A stretch of DNA of 64,000 nucleotides from Russula earlei (Eukaryota > Basidiomycota > Agaricomycetes > Russulales > Russulaceae). The stretch lies in contig JAGFNK010000031.1 in the NCBI GenBank assembly GCA_025769875.1, positions 124,001 through 188,000 on the forward strand, read 5' to 3'. A model generated the notes under the pieces. The model saw nothing but the letters and a program-made list of their open reading frames with translations. It ran no database searches and was not told where the DNA came from. Shown in pieces: positions 1 to 11,400 of the stretch. The stretch's first letter is position 1, and each line of letters begins with the position of its first letter. A program made the position numbers and the translations under genes.

Positions 1-2105
1 ATTCAAATTCGAGGTGACGTCAAAATGCCAATATCACTGTCACGATTCCAGCAGGACTGCGTTGGCCACTATTCAGTCGATACTTGGATGGGATCTCAGC
101 CACTCGCTTTCACTTGCAGCCATTGTGCGTGCAGAGGATTCATTTGGGGCATTCGGCAGCTAATGAGAGCGATCTAGTGGGCAGACCGAGTGCGTCACCT
201 AGCAGAGTTCGGGTTCACTAGTCCCTTCCATTTCATTAATGCTCATGGCGGGTTCCTGTATGAGGTACAGGCACCGGTTTGGATATCCAGATAGCTCACC
301 CAATACCTGCTCCGTTGATCTTGCATTGGAGGCTATGTCGTTAGGTCGCAACTCATTGTTGTTGGGCTAGGCCATATCAAGCATGCGTCCCGCGATAGTC
401 AGCGCGATCCAAAATTACACCTACAGGGCCCAGTTTAAGTGAGTAAATCGGTTCACGACGACGTGCCCAACCCCCGGTGTCCTGACGTATCCTTATCGTA
501 GAAGATTAGAACCTACACAGCTTTGCTCTTCATCAGTAATTGGTAAGAACCTTCGTCATATTTGCAGCCCCAAACCGACCACTACGATGCCCACAAGTCA
601 CCGTATGGCTAGTACTACCAGCATTCTAGTTTTTGTCCTAAAATTAGAGACTTGCCAAGTTCTATTTTCTGGAAATCTAGGTCTAGCACACTAGTTTCAC
701 ACCTGGAGCTAGAAAGGATCTGTCCCTATGAGATTCCCAATAGTTCCAGGTCTAATACTAGATCTAGATGGTCAAACAGGCAACAGGGACAGATCCCTTC
801 TGGCAGGTGCAAAACACTAGAAATAGCAAAACACCTAGAGACAGAGACATGATCTCAAGCTAGAAAGATCCCATAATTGCAGGTATTAACATTCACAAAT
901 CAGTGGCCACATCCTCTTCAAATTACCTCTCCTTCCCTTCACCTGGCCAACCTTCAGAGGCACACCGCGTGAACGAGCGAAGGTAAAAATCACACGCAGG
1001 AAAATGAGTGCAAAGGAAAAGGCACAGAGAGGAAAAGATGGGCACTCACATACAGGCACAATTGTTGCTGTTGTCGTGGCACTGGTAAAGCAATTGCTCA
1101 CCCCTCCACTCCTGCTTGCGCGGCACCAAGGCGTTTGCGTTCCTTGTTTCTCAATGACATCGGAGAGTGTCCCCTCCTGCCTCACCTTCTGGCACGCGCG
1201 ACTTCTGCGCGCTAAGCTTCGCACATGTGTTTTTCATTTCATTAACTTGTACCGTCTACGCGCTTCGTTGATGTTGGCATAAGGAGGTTCGTCCCTGATA
1301 TGTCTGCCTTGCAAATACACGAAAAATGGTCCTCTGAAAATCGCGTGCTCAGGCACTGACTAACTACCCTGGCACTTCTACAAACCTGCACGCGACCTGG
1401 GGCGAGCGCCGGGAGTGCTTGTAGATATCGTGCCCACCTACACTGATGGTGGTGCCTTTTTCCCATCTCCGTCATGGACACCAGCATGATCACAAATCAA
1501 CGCGCTCTACGGCAGTCCGCAAACCTATGCCTTGGAATTTATCCATCGGATCTTTGTAACACTCAATTGTGCCTCTCCTTTCTTCTGACAAGTCCAGAGG
1601 ATCGCCAGTGGAAGGGCACAATAGGCCGGAAAATTCGCGTCTCTTGGGGCGGGATGGGTCAACAGTATCTCCAAGACTGCATTATCCGCGACTGATGTCC
1701 CGTTGACATGGACGAAAGAAGCCAACGCCTATGTTTGCGTGAGTGACTAGTCGATGTTGTGTTGACATTTGAGCAACGACATCGAGCCGTGTATCGCTGT
1801 AGACTGTCGTGTTGAACTGCTCGTCGGTCCAGGACTTGTGCATTTCGTCTTCGCCGTACTTCGATAATGCCATCTCAACTGTACGTCATCCTCTGGCTTC
1901 ATTATTCATCGGTGGAACAGATTGACGTGCAGCTCGCAAAGTTAAAGTACAACGCTATCTTTGGATGAGGGATGAGGTCATGTTATCTACTGTTAGCAGA
2001 TGTCAATATATTTGTAAGCTGTTTATCTATAACGCCAATTTTTGGTGGATGAGCTGTGAGAAGATGAAACCTACAGATGGCAACACAGGAAGGGTTGCAA
2101 TCTTT
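1..2105. other. Intergenic region, no gene recognised
   Basis: Short frames exist on both strands, but none has a recognisable domain, a splice pattern or a family resemblance. Apart from the imperfect inverted repeat listed separately I see no supported feature. The right end is the 3' flank of the enoyl-CoA hydratase gene. Confidence 0.6.
691..820. repeat. Imperfect inverted repeat (foldback)
   Basis: The left arm at 691-727 and the right arm at 785-820 are reverse complements over about 36 bp. The inner 17 bp differ at one base (AGAAAGGATCTGTCCCT against AGAAGGGATCTGTCCCT). The loop is about 57 bp and rich in CTAGATCTAGA-like words. It could be a small decayed foldback or MITE; no target-site duplication was identified. 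Confidence 0.5.
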
Positions 2106-3414
2106 TTACGAGTTGGTAAAGTTTGGCTTTCTCTTTTCCACAAAGGCCGCCATGCCTACTCATATGAACGTTGAGGAGGCTTCAGGCTCATGCCAAGGCA
2201 TTCTACGCACCCTCCTTTTGATCCGCCGTCGCAAACGTCATATGGAACAGCCGACGCTCGGTCCTTAGACCCTCCGACAAGCCCTGCTCAAACGCTACGG
2301 CGAGAGAACGCACGGAGATCACCACGCAACCGCGGAAAGGAAGAGAGACGGTTCAACGGATCAGATGAGAACGTACCGGCATTGACGGCCTCCTTCTGCG
2401 CCTGCACCGCGATCTGGCTCTTCGCCGCGATCTCCGCGGCGAGCGCGACGGCCTCGCGAACGACCTCGCCATCGCCCTCGCCGACGACGCGGCTCGCCAT
2501 GCCCCACGCGACGGCCTCCTGCGCGCTCCACGTGCGCCCCGTGAGCGTGAGCTCCATCGCGCGCGACTTACCCACGGCCCGCGTGAGCCGCTGCGATCCA
2601 CCGCCGCCCGTGACGGTGCCGATCTTCACCTCCGGCTGACCGAATTGCGCGTTCGGCGCCGCGAGGAGTATGTCGGCCATCAGCGCGAGTTCGCACCCGC
2701 CTCCGAGCTGGCGAAAGGAAGAACGGTCAAGGCGCCGACGCGCACGACGCGTCAGCGTTTCGGGAAAAGAGCATGCATCATGTGTGAGGAGACTGCGGGG
2801 CGGGGAGAGGGGAGACCGTTGTTGGTCACACGTACCGCGTAGCCGCTGACGGCGGCAATGATCGGCTTGCGGATGCTGGCGATTTGCTGCCAGCTCTCTA
2901 AGAACTTGTTCTGGTACGCGTCCGCGACTTGTTAGACCGTATGCAATCCGCGGCGCAGCGGTCGTCAACATGCGCCGGATCAGATTACGGGGTCCACTGT
3001 TCACCGTTTACGTTTACTCACAGGACTTGTCCTTCATCTGCTTGATGTCGGCGCCGGCTGCCTCCCCCCCAAAGTAAGTAAGTCAGGGTCGATAGAATGA
3101 GGGCATGAGCGAGGGTGGCGCTGCGCACCAGCAAAGGCCTTCTCAGAGCCTGTGATGACGATGGCGCCGATTTCCTTGTCCGCGTCGATGAGGTGCAAGG
3201 CCTCATTCAGTTCCCTGAACAGCGCGACGTTGAGCGCGTTGAGCGCTTTAGGGCGGTTGAGCGTCACGAGTGCCACACCAGGCTCCGGGCGCGATGTGAG
3301 TATGCTCTCATATTTCGCGGTGAAGGCGGACATGAATCGGACTGGTGTAAGGGAAAACTTGTATGGTGAGGACAAGACAGCACCGGCAGCGAGTTGACGA
3401 GATATAAAGGACAT
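2106..3414 (-). CDS. Enoyl-CoA hydratase, mitochondrial (ECHS1-like)
   Basis: Short-chain enoyl-CoA hydratase of the crotonase fold, which hydrates trans-2-enoyl-CoA in mitochondrial beta-oxidation. Six exons splice cleanly (3414-3129, 3057-3022, 2927-2836, 2707-2377, 2294-2211, 2155-2106) into about 292 residues, the family's usual length. The N-terminus is basic and hydroxylated with few acids (MSFISRQLAAG), fitting a mitochondrial presequence. Visible family signatures are EKAFAAGADIKQMK (oxyanion-hole region), GGGCELALMAD and FGQPEVK. The Glu in each of the last two corresponds to the catalytic pair of rat ECH (Glu144 and Glu164). The C-terminus RRLFHMTFATADQKEGMAAF is typical. The ATG at 3414 was chosen because no better in-frame ATG lies upstream. 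It sits about 490 bp downstream of the ManC-like gene on the same strand; no functional link is evident. Confidence 0.93.
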
Positions 3415-3902
3415 GGTATGATACGGTGACAAACAGTATTTGGAGTTCCGGGATCGGGCTTTGTGATGTTACCAGGACAAACAGCGAAGGTATCCTAGGT
3501 ACACATTCACCCGGGCCTGTAATGGTGCAGATGCCATGCCATATCATGTTGGGCTTCCAAGAAAAACTTGTGCAAGAGGTTTGTTACATTCTTGCACCGC
3601 ACCGCATCGCTACTGTAATACAAAGCACGTATCTAACAATCACCTCAGTGTGCAATGTCTGATGGATAGAGTTCTGTATGTCCTCAATAATGGCCAGCTG
3701 ACTTTTATTAGTAACTGTCCACCCCGTGCGGAGCACGGATCACTACTAGCATTAAACTAGGACGAAGAAGGTGACTACTAACGTATTTCTGTTCAGTTCT
3801 GAAAACCCAAAGGTCCGTGGGGAGAGGACGAAGGTAAACGAACAAATACTGCGAGATAGATCTGTGTGAGTGAGGGTCAATGGAACAAAATGTATGAGTG
3901 GC

Positions 3903-5616
3903 TCATAGAAGCCGACGCCAACCGGCATCCTTGGCTTTCTTGACAAGCCTTTTCACCTCTTGCGAACGGGCACGCGTTGTCACTAGTAGGGTGTCGGGCA
4001 TATCGACTATGACGAGGTCATCGACACCCAGGCACGCTACTAGCCGGCCGGAACCAGGGACGACGATGCCACCGGCGACCTGCTCAGTAAGAACTGTTGG
4101 GGTAGGTGAGCTCCAGCACCATGACTAGAACAAAATAGGACATACCCAGTCCACCGTCGCCAAGAATACGGGGTTGGTTTGCTTCGGCGGGCAACAGTTC
4201 GGCAATTGACGAGAAGTCTCCAACATCATCCCAACCTGTGGCGCCGCCACCGGATTAATTTGCGCAAAAACGGTTGGTGGTACACACATACCAAACGTTG
4301 CTGGCACGACAGCAACACGACCCTCTAAGGCTGCAGGTTCCGCCACGGCGTGATCAATGGCGATCTTTTCGAGATTAGGCCACACCTCCTCTAACACCTT
4401 GCTGCGTCGAGCCTCGTCATCCCAAACGGCTGCAACTTTTGTTAAACCTTCCTCGAGTTCGGGTTGATACTCCTTGAGTAATTCGAGCAAGAACGTGGCC
4501 TTCGTGACAAACATACCCGCGTTCCAGCGGTAAGAACCAGTGGCGATGTACGCGGCGGCTGTGCGAGCGTCGGGCTTCTCTTTGAAGCTTGACACGAGAC
4601 GTGCGTTCGGGGCCTCGGGAATGCCAAGTTTCTCGCCTAGCCGCACATAACCGAACCCTGTGGACGGATGAGAGGGAGCGATGCCGATGGTAACGAGGTA
4701 ACCCTTGTGCGCAACCTGAACAGCTTCCGTGACGGCGCTAAGGAAAGCCTCATGACCGGAGATCATATGGTCGGCTGCGAATGAGCCAATGACGGCATCG
4801 GGGTCACGCTGCGCGAGGATCGCTGCAGCGAGTCCGATGGCGGCCATCGAATCTTTCGGGCCGGGTTCACAAAAGAGGTTGCGTGGCAATAGATCAGGGA
4901 GCTGTTCGTAAATGCTCCTGACGTGGCTAGGGCCAGCGACAACCGTGAGACGATCAGCACCACTCAGTGGAAGCAGACGGTCCCAGGTTGCTTGAATCAA
5001 ACTGCGGCCTTGGAGGGTCACATCGAGGAGGAACTTGGGGTGGTCCTCACGCGAAAGAGGCCATAGACGGGTACCGGCACCTCCAGCCGGAATGACAACA
5101 TAAAAACCAGGAATTTCTCGAGCATATCCAAAAGGATAAGAAATCATGCCGTTGCCCAGTGGTGATGCTATGTATGTAGATGGTGGGGCCGCAAGAGAGG
5201 GGATTGAGTGCGAGCTGAGGAAAGGAGACTTTGCACGGAGCTGGGGAGAGCTAGGAGCAGGAGTAGTGAAACCAGGAGTCCCTACATGGGGGCTACGGAT
5301 TTGCTGCCTGTCAGTTAGCTTTTGTCTTGGTCGCGTAGAGATACTAAGGACACATACCGCGGCGACGATACCCTCCCTAACGTGACGTTCGAGAGTGAAA
5401 TTAGCTTGCCGCAGCTCAGTGCATTCCCGACGGAGCTCAGCAATCTCCGCGCGCTGTTAAAACTTGGTGTCAAGAGGGCCGTGGAGATGTTTGATGACGG
5501 GTAGCACTGACGGATTTGAGCACCACTTCCATGATTTGGCTGAACATAGTCTCGACATTGGCCCCCGACGGGGTCTGGTGGGTCAAGGGATGCTCTACGG
5601 GGCGAGAGAGAGACAT
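3903..5616 (-). CDS. Bacterial-type mannose-1-phosphate guanylyltransferase with coiled-coil N-terminal extension
   Basis: Predicted to make GDP-mannose from GTP and mannose 1-phosphate. The catalytic part (from about residue 120) begins FYVVIPAGGAGTRLWPLSR, the GxGxR...PK nucleotidyltransferase signature, and includes SFAADH, STGFGYVRLGE, FKEKPDA, WNAGMF and FGWDDVGDF. The last comes from splicing across 4305-4240. The final exon encodes GGIVVPGSGRLVACLGVDDL and ends KAKDAGWRRLL. This is the bacterial ManC architecture, closest in my recollection to actinobacterial proteins. It lacks the left-handed beta-helix tail of eukaryotic GMPPB/Psa1. The frame upstream of the ATG at 5147 stays open to a good acceptor near 5300, which joins two upstream exons: one encodes a heptad-like stretch (AEIAELRRECTELRQANF), the other starts at 5616. 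Five exons give about 494 residues. The N-terminal join is inferred; a start at 5147 is the alternative. Confidence 0.82.
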
Positions 5617-6341
5617 GGCTGAGAAAAAGGAGGGACGAGAAGAAGGGGGGGGAGGGAAATGGGGGAAAATGAAACTTATAGCAATGAATGTCAATGCCAA
5701 CAGGGTGTGCACATGGTCGGCTGTGCCACCATTCTGAGAGTGTTTCGGTGACCGGGATGGCTACGAACAAGATTAATACATTTCCATCCATCAGATTCTA
5801 ACCAACAATGTCCTGCCCATCCATCAAACGCCGGTCACTGGCAGTCGCACGTGTTCCGTTTATTGTTTTTTTTTTTTTTGGTTTTTCACACTTGTCCAAT
5901 ATTGGTCAGCTCTCGGCTGGGTCATGCTGAGCGAGCAGTGGTGCCATAATTACTGCACCTATCTGTCATTGGAACGAGCCTAGCGTAGAGCTACCTGCCC
6001 ATCAGGGCATAGTGCGACCTGTGGTTGACAGATTCATTAAGAGGCCCTCATTGCACGGTTTGGTCCTACATCGCGTTTTGGCCCGCTGGTTAAGATGAAA
6101 TAAAAATTTCAATGGGCCTAGATTACCTACTGTGTTTTATGGATGACATCACAAATCAACGAACAGTCAGAGCAGCAACGATCGAGACTCACCCCCAAAC
6201 TTTAGGTCTGTAAATATAAATAGTCCTGCAACGTCTATGATGATCTCAGGTCCGGTGGTAACTAACAGTGCGGGGTATGCCTGTCACTGCTTAATCGCCA
6301 TATCAATTCCCTTGGATATGGTTACACACCACGCCAAAAAA
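5617..6341. other. Intergenic, promoter side of the ManC-like gene
   Basis: No coding sequence is recognised. A run of 14-15 T lies near 5865-5879. The region lies between the start of the ManC-like gene and the 3' end of the tRNA gene, so it should hold the ManC-like promoter. Confidence 0.4.
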
Positions 6342-6433
6342 GGCGCTACCAGGGTTCGAACCTGGGTTAACGGAAAAATTGCCGGCAACTGGAGAGTCAG
6401 AATCCGTTGTGATAGCCACTACACTATAGCGCC
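6342..6433 (-). tRNA. tRNA-Gln(CUG) with a 21-nt intron
   Basis: On the minus strand a full cloverleaf folds. The acceptor stem GGCGCTA pairs with TAGCGCC, the D arm is GTGTAGTGGCTATCAC, the anticodon stem ACGGA pairs with TCCGT, and the T arm is CCAGG-TTCGAAC-CCTGG. The loop reads TTCTGA and is then broken by a 21-nt intron between positions 37 and 38, the canonical eukaryotic intron site, leaving anticodon CUG. Mature length is 71 nt before CCA. The B box GGTTCGAACCC is perfect, and a run of six T follows the 3' end directly as a Pol III terminator. Confidence 0.93.
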
Positions 6434-6621
6434 AGGCTTAATGATACGAGGAATGCAGTCATAAGGTAAGTTGTGCGAAATACAAGTCACCCGAAGTTGG
6501 GCCGAGATGCCCGATAGCCCTTCAGTTGATTGAGTCGGGTCGTCAAGCCGTCAAGCACAGCCGTCTACGCATGTGGCCTCTGACGGGGGTCTGCTAGCAA
6601 GAATCATTGGTACCAACTACA

Positions 6622-8489
6622 ATGACAACCAACCCGTCGCATATCCTCATTGCGCGCAACTCCCGTGGCCCGTCGAACGCCTCTGCCTCACTGAGTTCGC
6701 CTACAGAGACGCACGCCGCAGCCGCGGGGATCTTCCGCTCCTCGGCAGGATCGCCTCCATGGTTTTTCGAAGGGATAGATTCCGAGGATGCAGTGTCCGA
6801 GGTCAGCATCTCTGACTCGCAGGAGCCGATTGAGGTCCATGAGGCGTTCACCAAAGGATCCAAGTTCCCCGGGACTGTCAAAATCGTCGTTGAGAGCACG
6901 ACGTTCTGGTGCGTGCGGTGATCGTTCGTCATCTCGCTCGTCACCCCAACAGATCCCTGAATGGTTGGGATCTTCTTAGGGCGCACAAAGAGGTCCTTTG
7001 GTTCGCCTCCCCGTTCTTCCAGGCTGCCCTCAGCGGGAATTGGGCTGAGACCGGACGCCCACTCTCCATGTCATCTGTCATCACTATCTCGCAACCTCCC
7101 ACCGTTCCCGGGGACAAAATACATACCGATGTGCCTACCGCCATGACGTTCGCGTCCATGGATCCAGATCTTGATTCCAACGAACTAGACATTGACGTTT
7201 CAGGGCCGAGCGAACCCGAGGGTATCGAGTCGCTTACTTCGACCGTTATTGTGTCTGGGGACGACCACAAGCAGGCCTGTGGTCCCGCGGGAAACGATTC
7301 AGGGACATGTTCTGATGCCGAGTCTCAGAGGAGATCCCACGAGGCTGCACGAATCGAAAGCTTGGAAAAGCTTCAGGGGGCAGCCGTTCGGAATCCTAGC
7401 GCGGGCTCCGCAGATGTGCCCCGGGATCCAGGCAAGGGGATAAGTAAAGGCGTCGTCAAACTTTCTTGGAAACGGAGAAACACACAGTCATCCACTAAGT
7501 ATCACCAAACAACGAGCAATCCAGATGCCGTCATCATCCTCAGAGAAGAAAAGGTCTCGTTCGTCGCTCTGCGTTCGAAAACTCCATCTCACCTGCACCC
7601 TAGGCAAGCACCTTTCATGATTTCCTACGGTTTGTCTACCCTGGGTGCGCCTTCCTCGCAATTAGCGGAACAGACGCCACGATATTGACCTGTATAGTGC
7701 AGCATGGAGTGCACAATCACATGGAACAACGTAGAGGGCCTGATGAACATCGGAAACAAGCTCTGCGTGCCCTCTCTGCAACGAGTATGCCTCAACTTTC
7801 TCCTTACGCACGCAGCAGGTCGTCCGATCAAGGCGATGCGCATTGCTGAGCTTTTCGAGGAGGAAGAACTTTACCGTGAGGCCTCACGCTTCGTGCTCGA
7901 CAATCCGGGTGGGTGGCCGGAGCAAGAGCTCAACACGCTTAGTAGCGAGACATTACTCAGGCTCGAAAAGCGGTAAGCATTTCTCTCCTCTCCCTTTCCT
8001 TCTATGCCTCCAATGGAGAGGCGTCACCTGCGTACATGACCGCTCACTGCCGACAATTGCATCCGCACAGGCGCACTTGGTTTCTCGAACGAGTACTCAA
8101 GCTGGGCCTCATCCAGATCGCCAAAGAATATGAATGCGTACGTCGCCTTCGTTCAGTCCCCGGAAGTCGAAGATGTGACTCGCTTACGAGGGGACGTCGC
8201 GTGTATGTCATCCAGTGCCCCTCTTGCCCAGATCCTCCCACCTGCGCGCGACTGCTCGACGAAAAGTGGCGCCAAGCTTACCAGGCAGTTTTCCGCTTCG
8301 GTCCTTGCCAACCATCGATGGTCTTCCGGTATCTCCGCACGCTCGAAGGGGTCAGCCCGCCCCTCGCGCTATCGCATCTCACGTGCCAAACGACGGCCAA
8401 GGCCTTTATAGCCACACGTACGCCGACCTCCTCCATCGGCACATGTAGAGCTCGAACCTGACTGGTGTGCTTACCTCGGTCGAAATTGA
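6622..8489 (+). CDS. BTB/POZ-domain protein
   Basis: Basidiomycete-type BTB protein of unknown partner; such proteins mediate dimerisation or serve as cullin-3 adaptors. The N-terminal 90 residues are low-complexity Ser/Ala-rich, followed by the BTB start. Splicing at 6909/6979 creates FWAHKEVLWFASPFFQAAL, the conserved core. A long acidic and charged insert of about 170 residues follows. The domain then resumes as STFHDFLRFVYPG and ECTITWNNVEGLMNIGNK, through two short introns near 7548 and 7662. The BACK-like part (RPIKAMRIAELFEEEELY) continues through further introns near 7975 and 8138 into CPSCPDPPTC, a Cys-rich stretch. ATG 6622 is used because the longer frame starts at TTG. The 3' end is uncertain: the frame closes at 8461 unspliced, or at 8489 if a short intron at about 8351-8405 is removed. 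Confidence 0.75.
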
Positions 8490-11400
8490 TCCTCGCAGTG
8501 TTCGATCGCATGTTCTCACTCGGCGTTCGCGGAAGCGGCACGGACACGGCACCCCTCGGGGCCCGCGTCGCTGCCGTGGCGGGCGTGGCGAGCGCAACGC
8601 TCCCGCGGCGTCACTTCCTTTATTGCTCGCTCAGGCCCGAGAACCCCGTTCCGCCGCGTGGCCACCGACATCACCGTCGCGAGACCGCGTCGTGAGGCCG
8701 TCTTGTTTCTTCTGGGCCGTTTTGGGGAGCGGTCGCTTCCCTCTCTGTGTCCGTTTTCATCCGTTCGTCATTTCTCGAATTTTTCATATCTACTCTTTTT
8801 TATATGTTTTCGTTTTTTGTTTTTGGGGAGGGAATTTCGCCGACAGAGGCGGGAGAGGGCCGTTAGGCGGGGTCCACGTAGAACAGAGTCCCACTGTGTA
8901 GTCACAAGTAGTTTTCCGATTTTGTTGGAGGCAAAATTTAAATTTCTGGTCTCCGCTTCTCCCGGGCCTTTGCTGTATATTGACAGCGATGTGAGGGCAC
9001 ATGCATATGTCATGACTGACTGCGCATTGCAGTGCAAAATAACTTCTTCTTCTTTGCGTCTCGGACCTCATGATCTGATTGCGTCAAGTTTTTCTTTCGT
9101 CCCTGGGAAGAGTACGAACAATGATGCTGATCCGGTATGACTACCAGTGGGAATCTGAGCTGTGCATATTTGTCTCCGTTGATGACCACTATAAGAGCGT
9201 TGGCATACCACCGCAAATTAAAACATCCATTCCATTCCATGCGTATTCGGTTCATGATATGAAGGTGTGACCTTTCATACACGCTCGTTTAGAAACGAGG
9301 GCGGCCTCATGCTCAGCGAGCGGTCTTAGCCCAGCCAGCGTGGACCAAAATAATTTGCGCAGAGCAGCCTCTCTGATGGTCATGCTCAAACCACACACGG
9401 TCGAGATCTGGATCATCAACATCAAAAATCACGTCAAACTGCCGCAGGTGAGATGACGGCTGAGAATTGTTGCGGAGATCCGGAAGCGATAACGGAATTT
9501 CGACGGGAGGCGGAGGGCGAAATCGTCGCCATCTGTCCCCACCTTTGTGTTATGTTATCCTTATCCATGAGTGGCATCATCAGAACAAAGATCGAAGATC
9601 CGGGGGGGGGGTTGACGCGTTGACGCCTGACGGCAACACTTTGGAGTTTCCTTCCACCCTTGTGACGCATCTCAAAAAGGCACGTATGCGGTCCTCCAAG
9701 CGATGTTCGAATAACTCACGTTTTAAGCGATCATCTTTTACATCAAAACATTTCCTAATTACAAAAGGAATTAAACAAAATTGTTAGACTATTTGATAAA
9801 CAGCACACACATACAGAATTTGTTGCAGGGATGGGAACAACAATGGAGAGAAAATGCTTGGGGGATGAACCAGCTACCAGCACCTTCCCTCTACCAAAGA
9901 TGGCATTGCCATGCTTGCTTTTGCATCTCTATCACACCCACACCCAACACAACAATTGGGCTGAGCACCCTACCTGCATCCACTGCAAGCTGTGCCAGGA
10001 AAGTGTCCTGAGAGCATGGAGACTCCTGCCACCTCAAGGAAGATGGGAGGTTTTAATTACAATTATGAGAAAAGCAACTATCTACTGAAATGGAGTAATT
10101 TTGCCAAATTTGATACTTGGTGCCAGAAAGAGGAAGACAAGCACATAATCAAATTCATCATTGCCAGAATTAAACATGGTGGGTGGCTATAGTCCCAATG
10201 GCATGTTTATGGTGGGATTTTTGATACAAGGGCAATGGCATGCATGCATTGAGAAGGTGGGCTGGTAGACCACTGGCATTGATGTGTTGTGTAAACAGAG
10301 TATGAACACAAAGTTGAGTGAAAAGAGAGAAGGGGAACTTTGGTGTGCATGTGAGTGTTTTTGAGAACAGGGAACACAACTCTAATACATTTAGAGATAA
10401 TAGTAGGCTTTTTTATATGTTTACAAGTATGGCTATTTTATGACTATTTAAGAGAGAAATAGGAGTAGACAATTTTAGGAGTTTTTGTGTCAGATGGAAG
10501 TGAAATGTAGATGGGATTGTATAGTAAGAGAACATCAGACTTGGGGATGGGAGAGTTACATGAAAATGGGAGTTCTTGGTTTTCACACTTTTTTTATTTC
10601 AATCTGAATGAGACAAAGTTAAAAGGAGTAAAAACAATTTATTTTCCCCTGAGGGGAGTGCCAAAAATTCAGGGATCAAAATGATCCCAGGAATGCATGT
10701 GTTGTACTCATGCTCCTCCATACATGCCCCTGGTGGCCTGAAACTGCCAGTTTATGTGTGTCTATGCTAGATGTCTGAGGGCATAAATGATTACCAAAGG
10801 CAACACCCTGACCACATGCACTGCTATGAGTCCAAGAAGATGGGTTGCAGTTTCCAGATCATAACCAAATTGTACCCTCATACCTCAATAATATTTGGTC
10901 ACTATGATGCAAAGCATGATCACAAAATCAGATTGGCCAATGTGATATATGCTTGGCTATCACACAGAGCCCAGGAGAAAATGAAAATGAAAGTGTCTCC
11001 TTTAAATTCTTAAAGCATATTGCTTGGCTAAGTATAGCCTTACTGTGGCACTCACATCTACTCAGGGGTCATGACCCTTACCTAAAAAGGTTCCCATTGT
11101 ACCCAATCAGAAGAAATGGCCACTTGTGTGGGCATCAAGAGGTCCCCAAAATGGCAGTGCCTCCCTGAGGAGCACACATTATTGGAGCAGAGCATCAGTT
11201 CCACTAAGGGTATGTGTTGCTATGTACACAATGATCCCTATACTGGGGGGGGAATGATTAGGCAAGAATTGCCAGTGCATGCAAACAGCACCAACTTATA
11301 ATATGCCTCCATTACCACTGCCCACCTTCTCCCCTTGCAACCATTTTAAGATACTAATTACTTTGAAAGTTCTTTTCTTTTCTTTGTTGTATGTACAACC

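Noticed and set aside
2190..2639. 149-codon plus-strand frame opposite ECH
   Set aside because: It is the antisense shadow of ECH exons, whose splice pattern and catalytic motifs are clear.
8467..9140. Frames after the BTB gene
   Set aside because: They show Arg- and Phe-rich low-complexity translation with no domain; most likely 3' untranslated or intergenic sequence.
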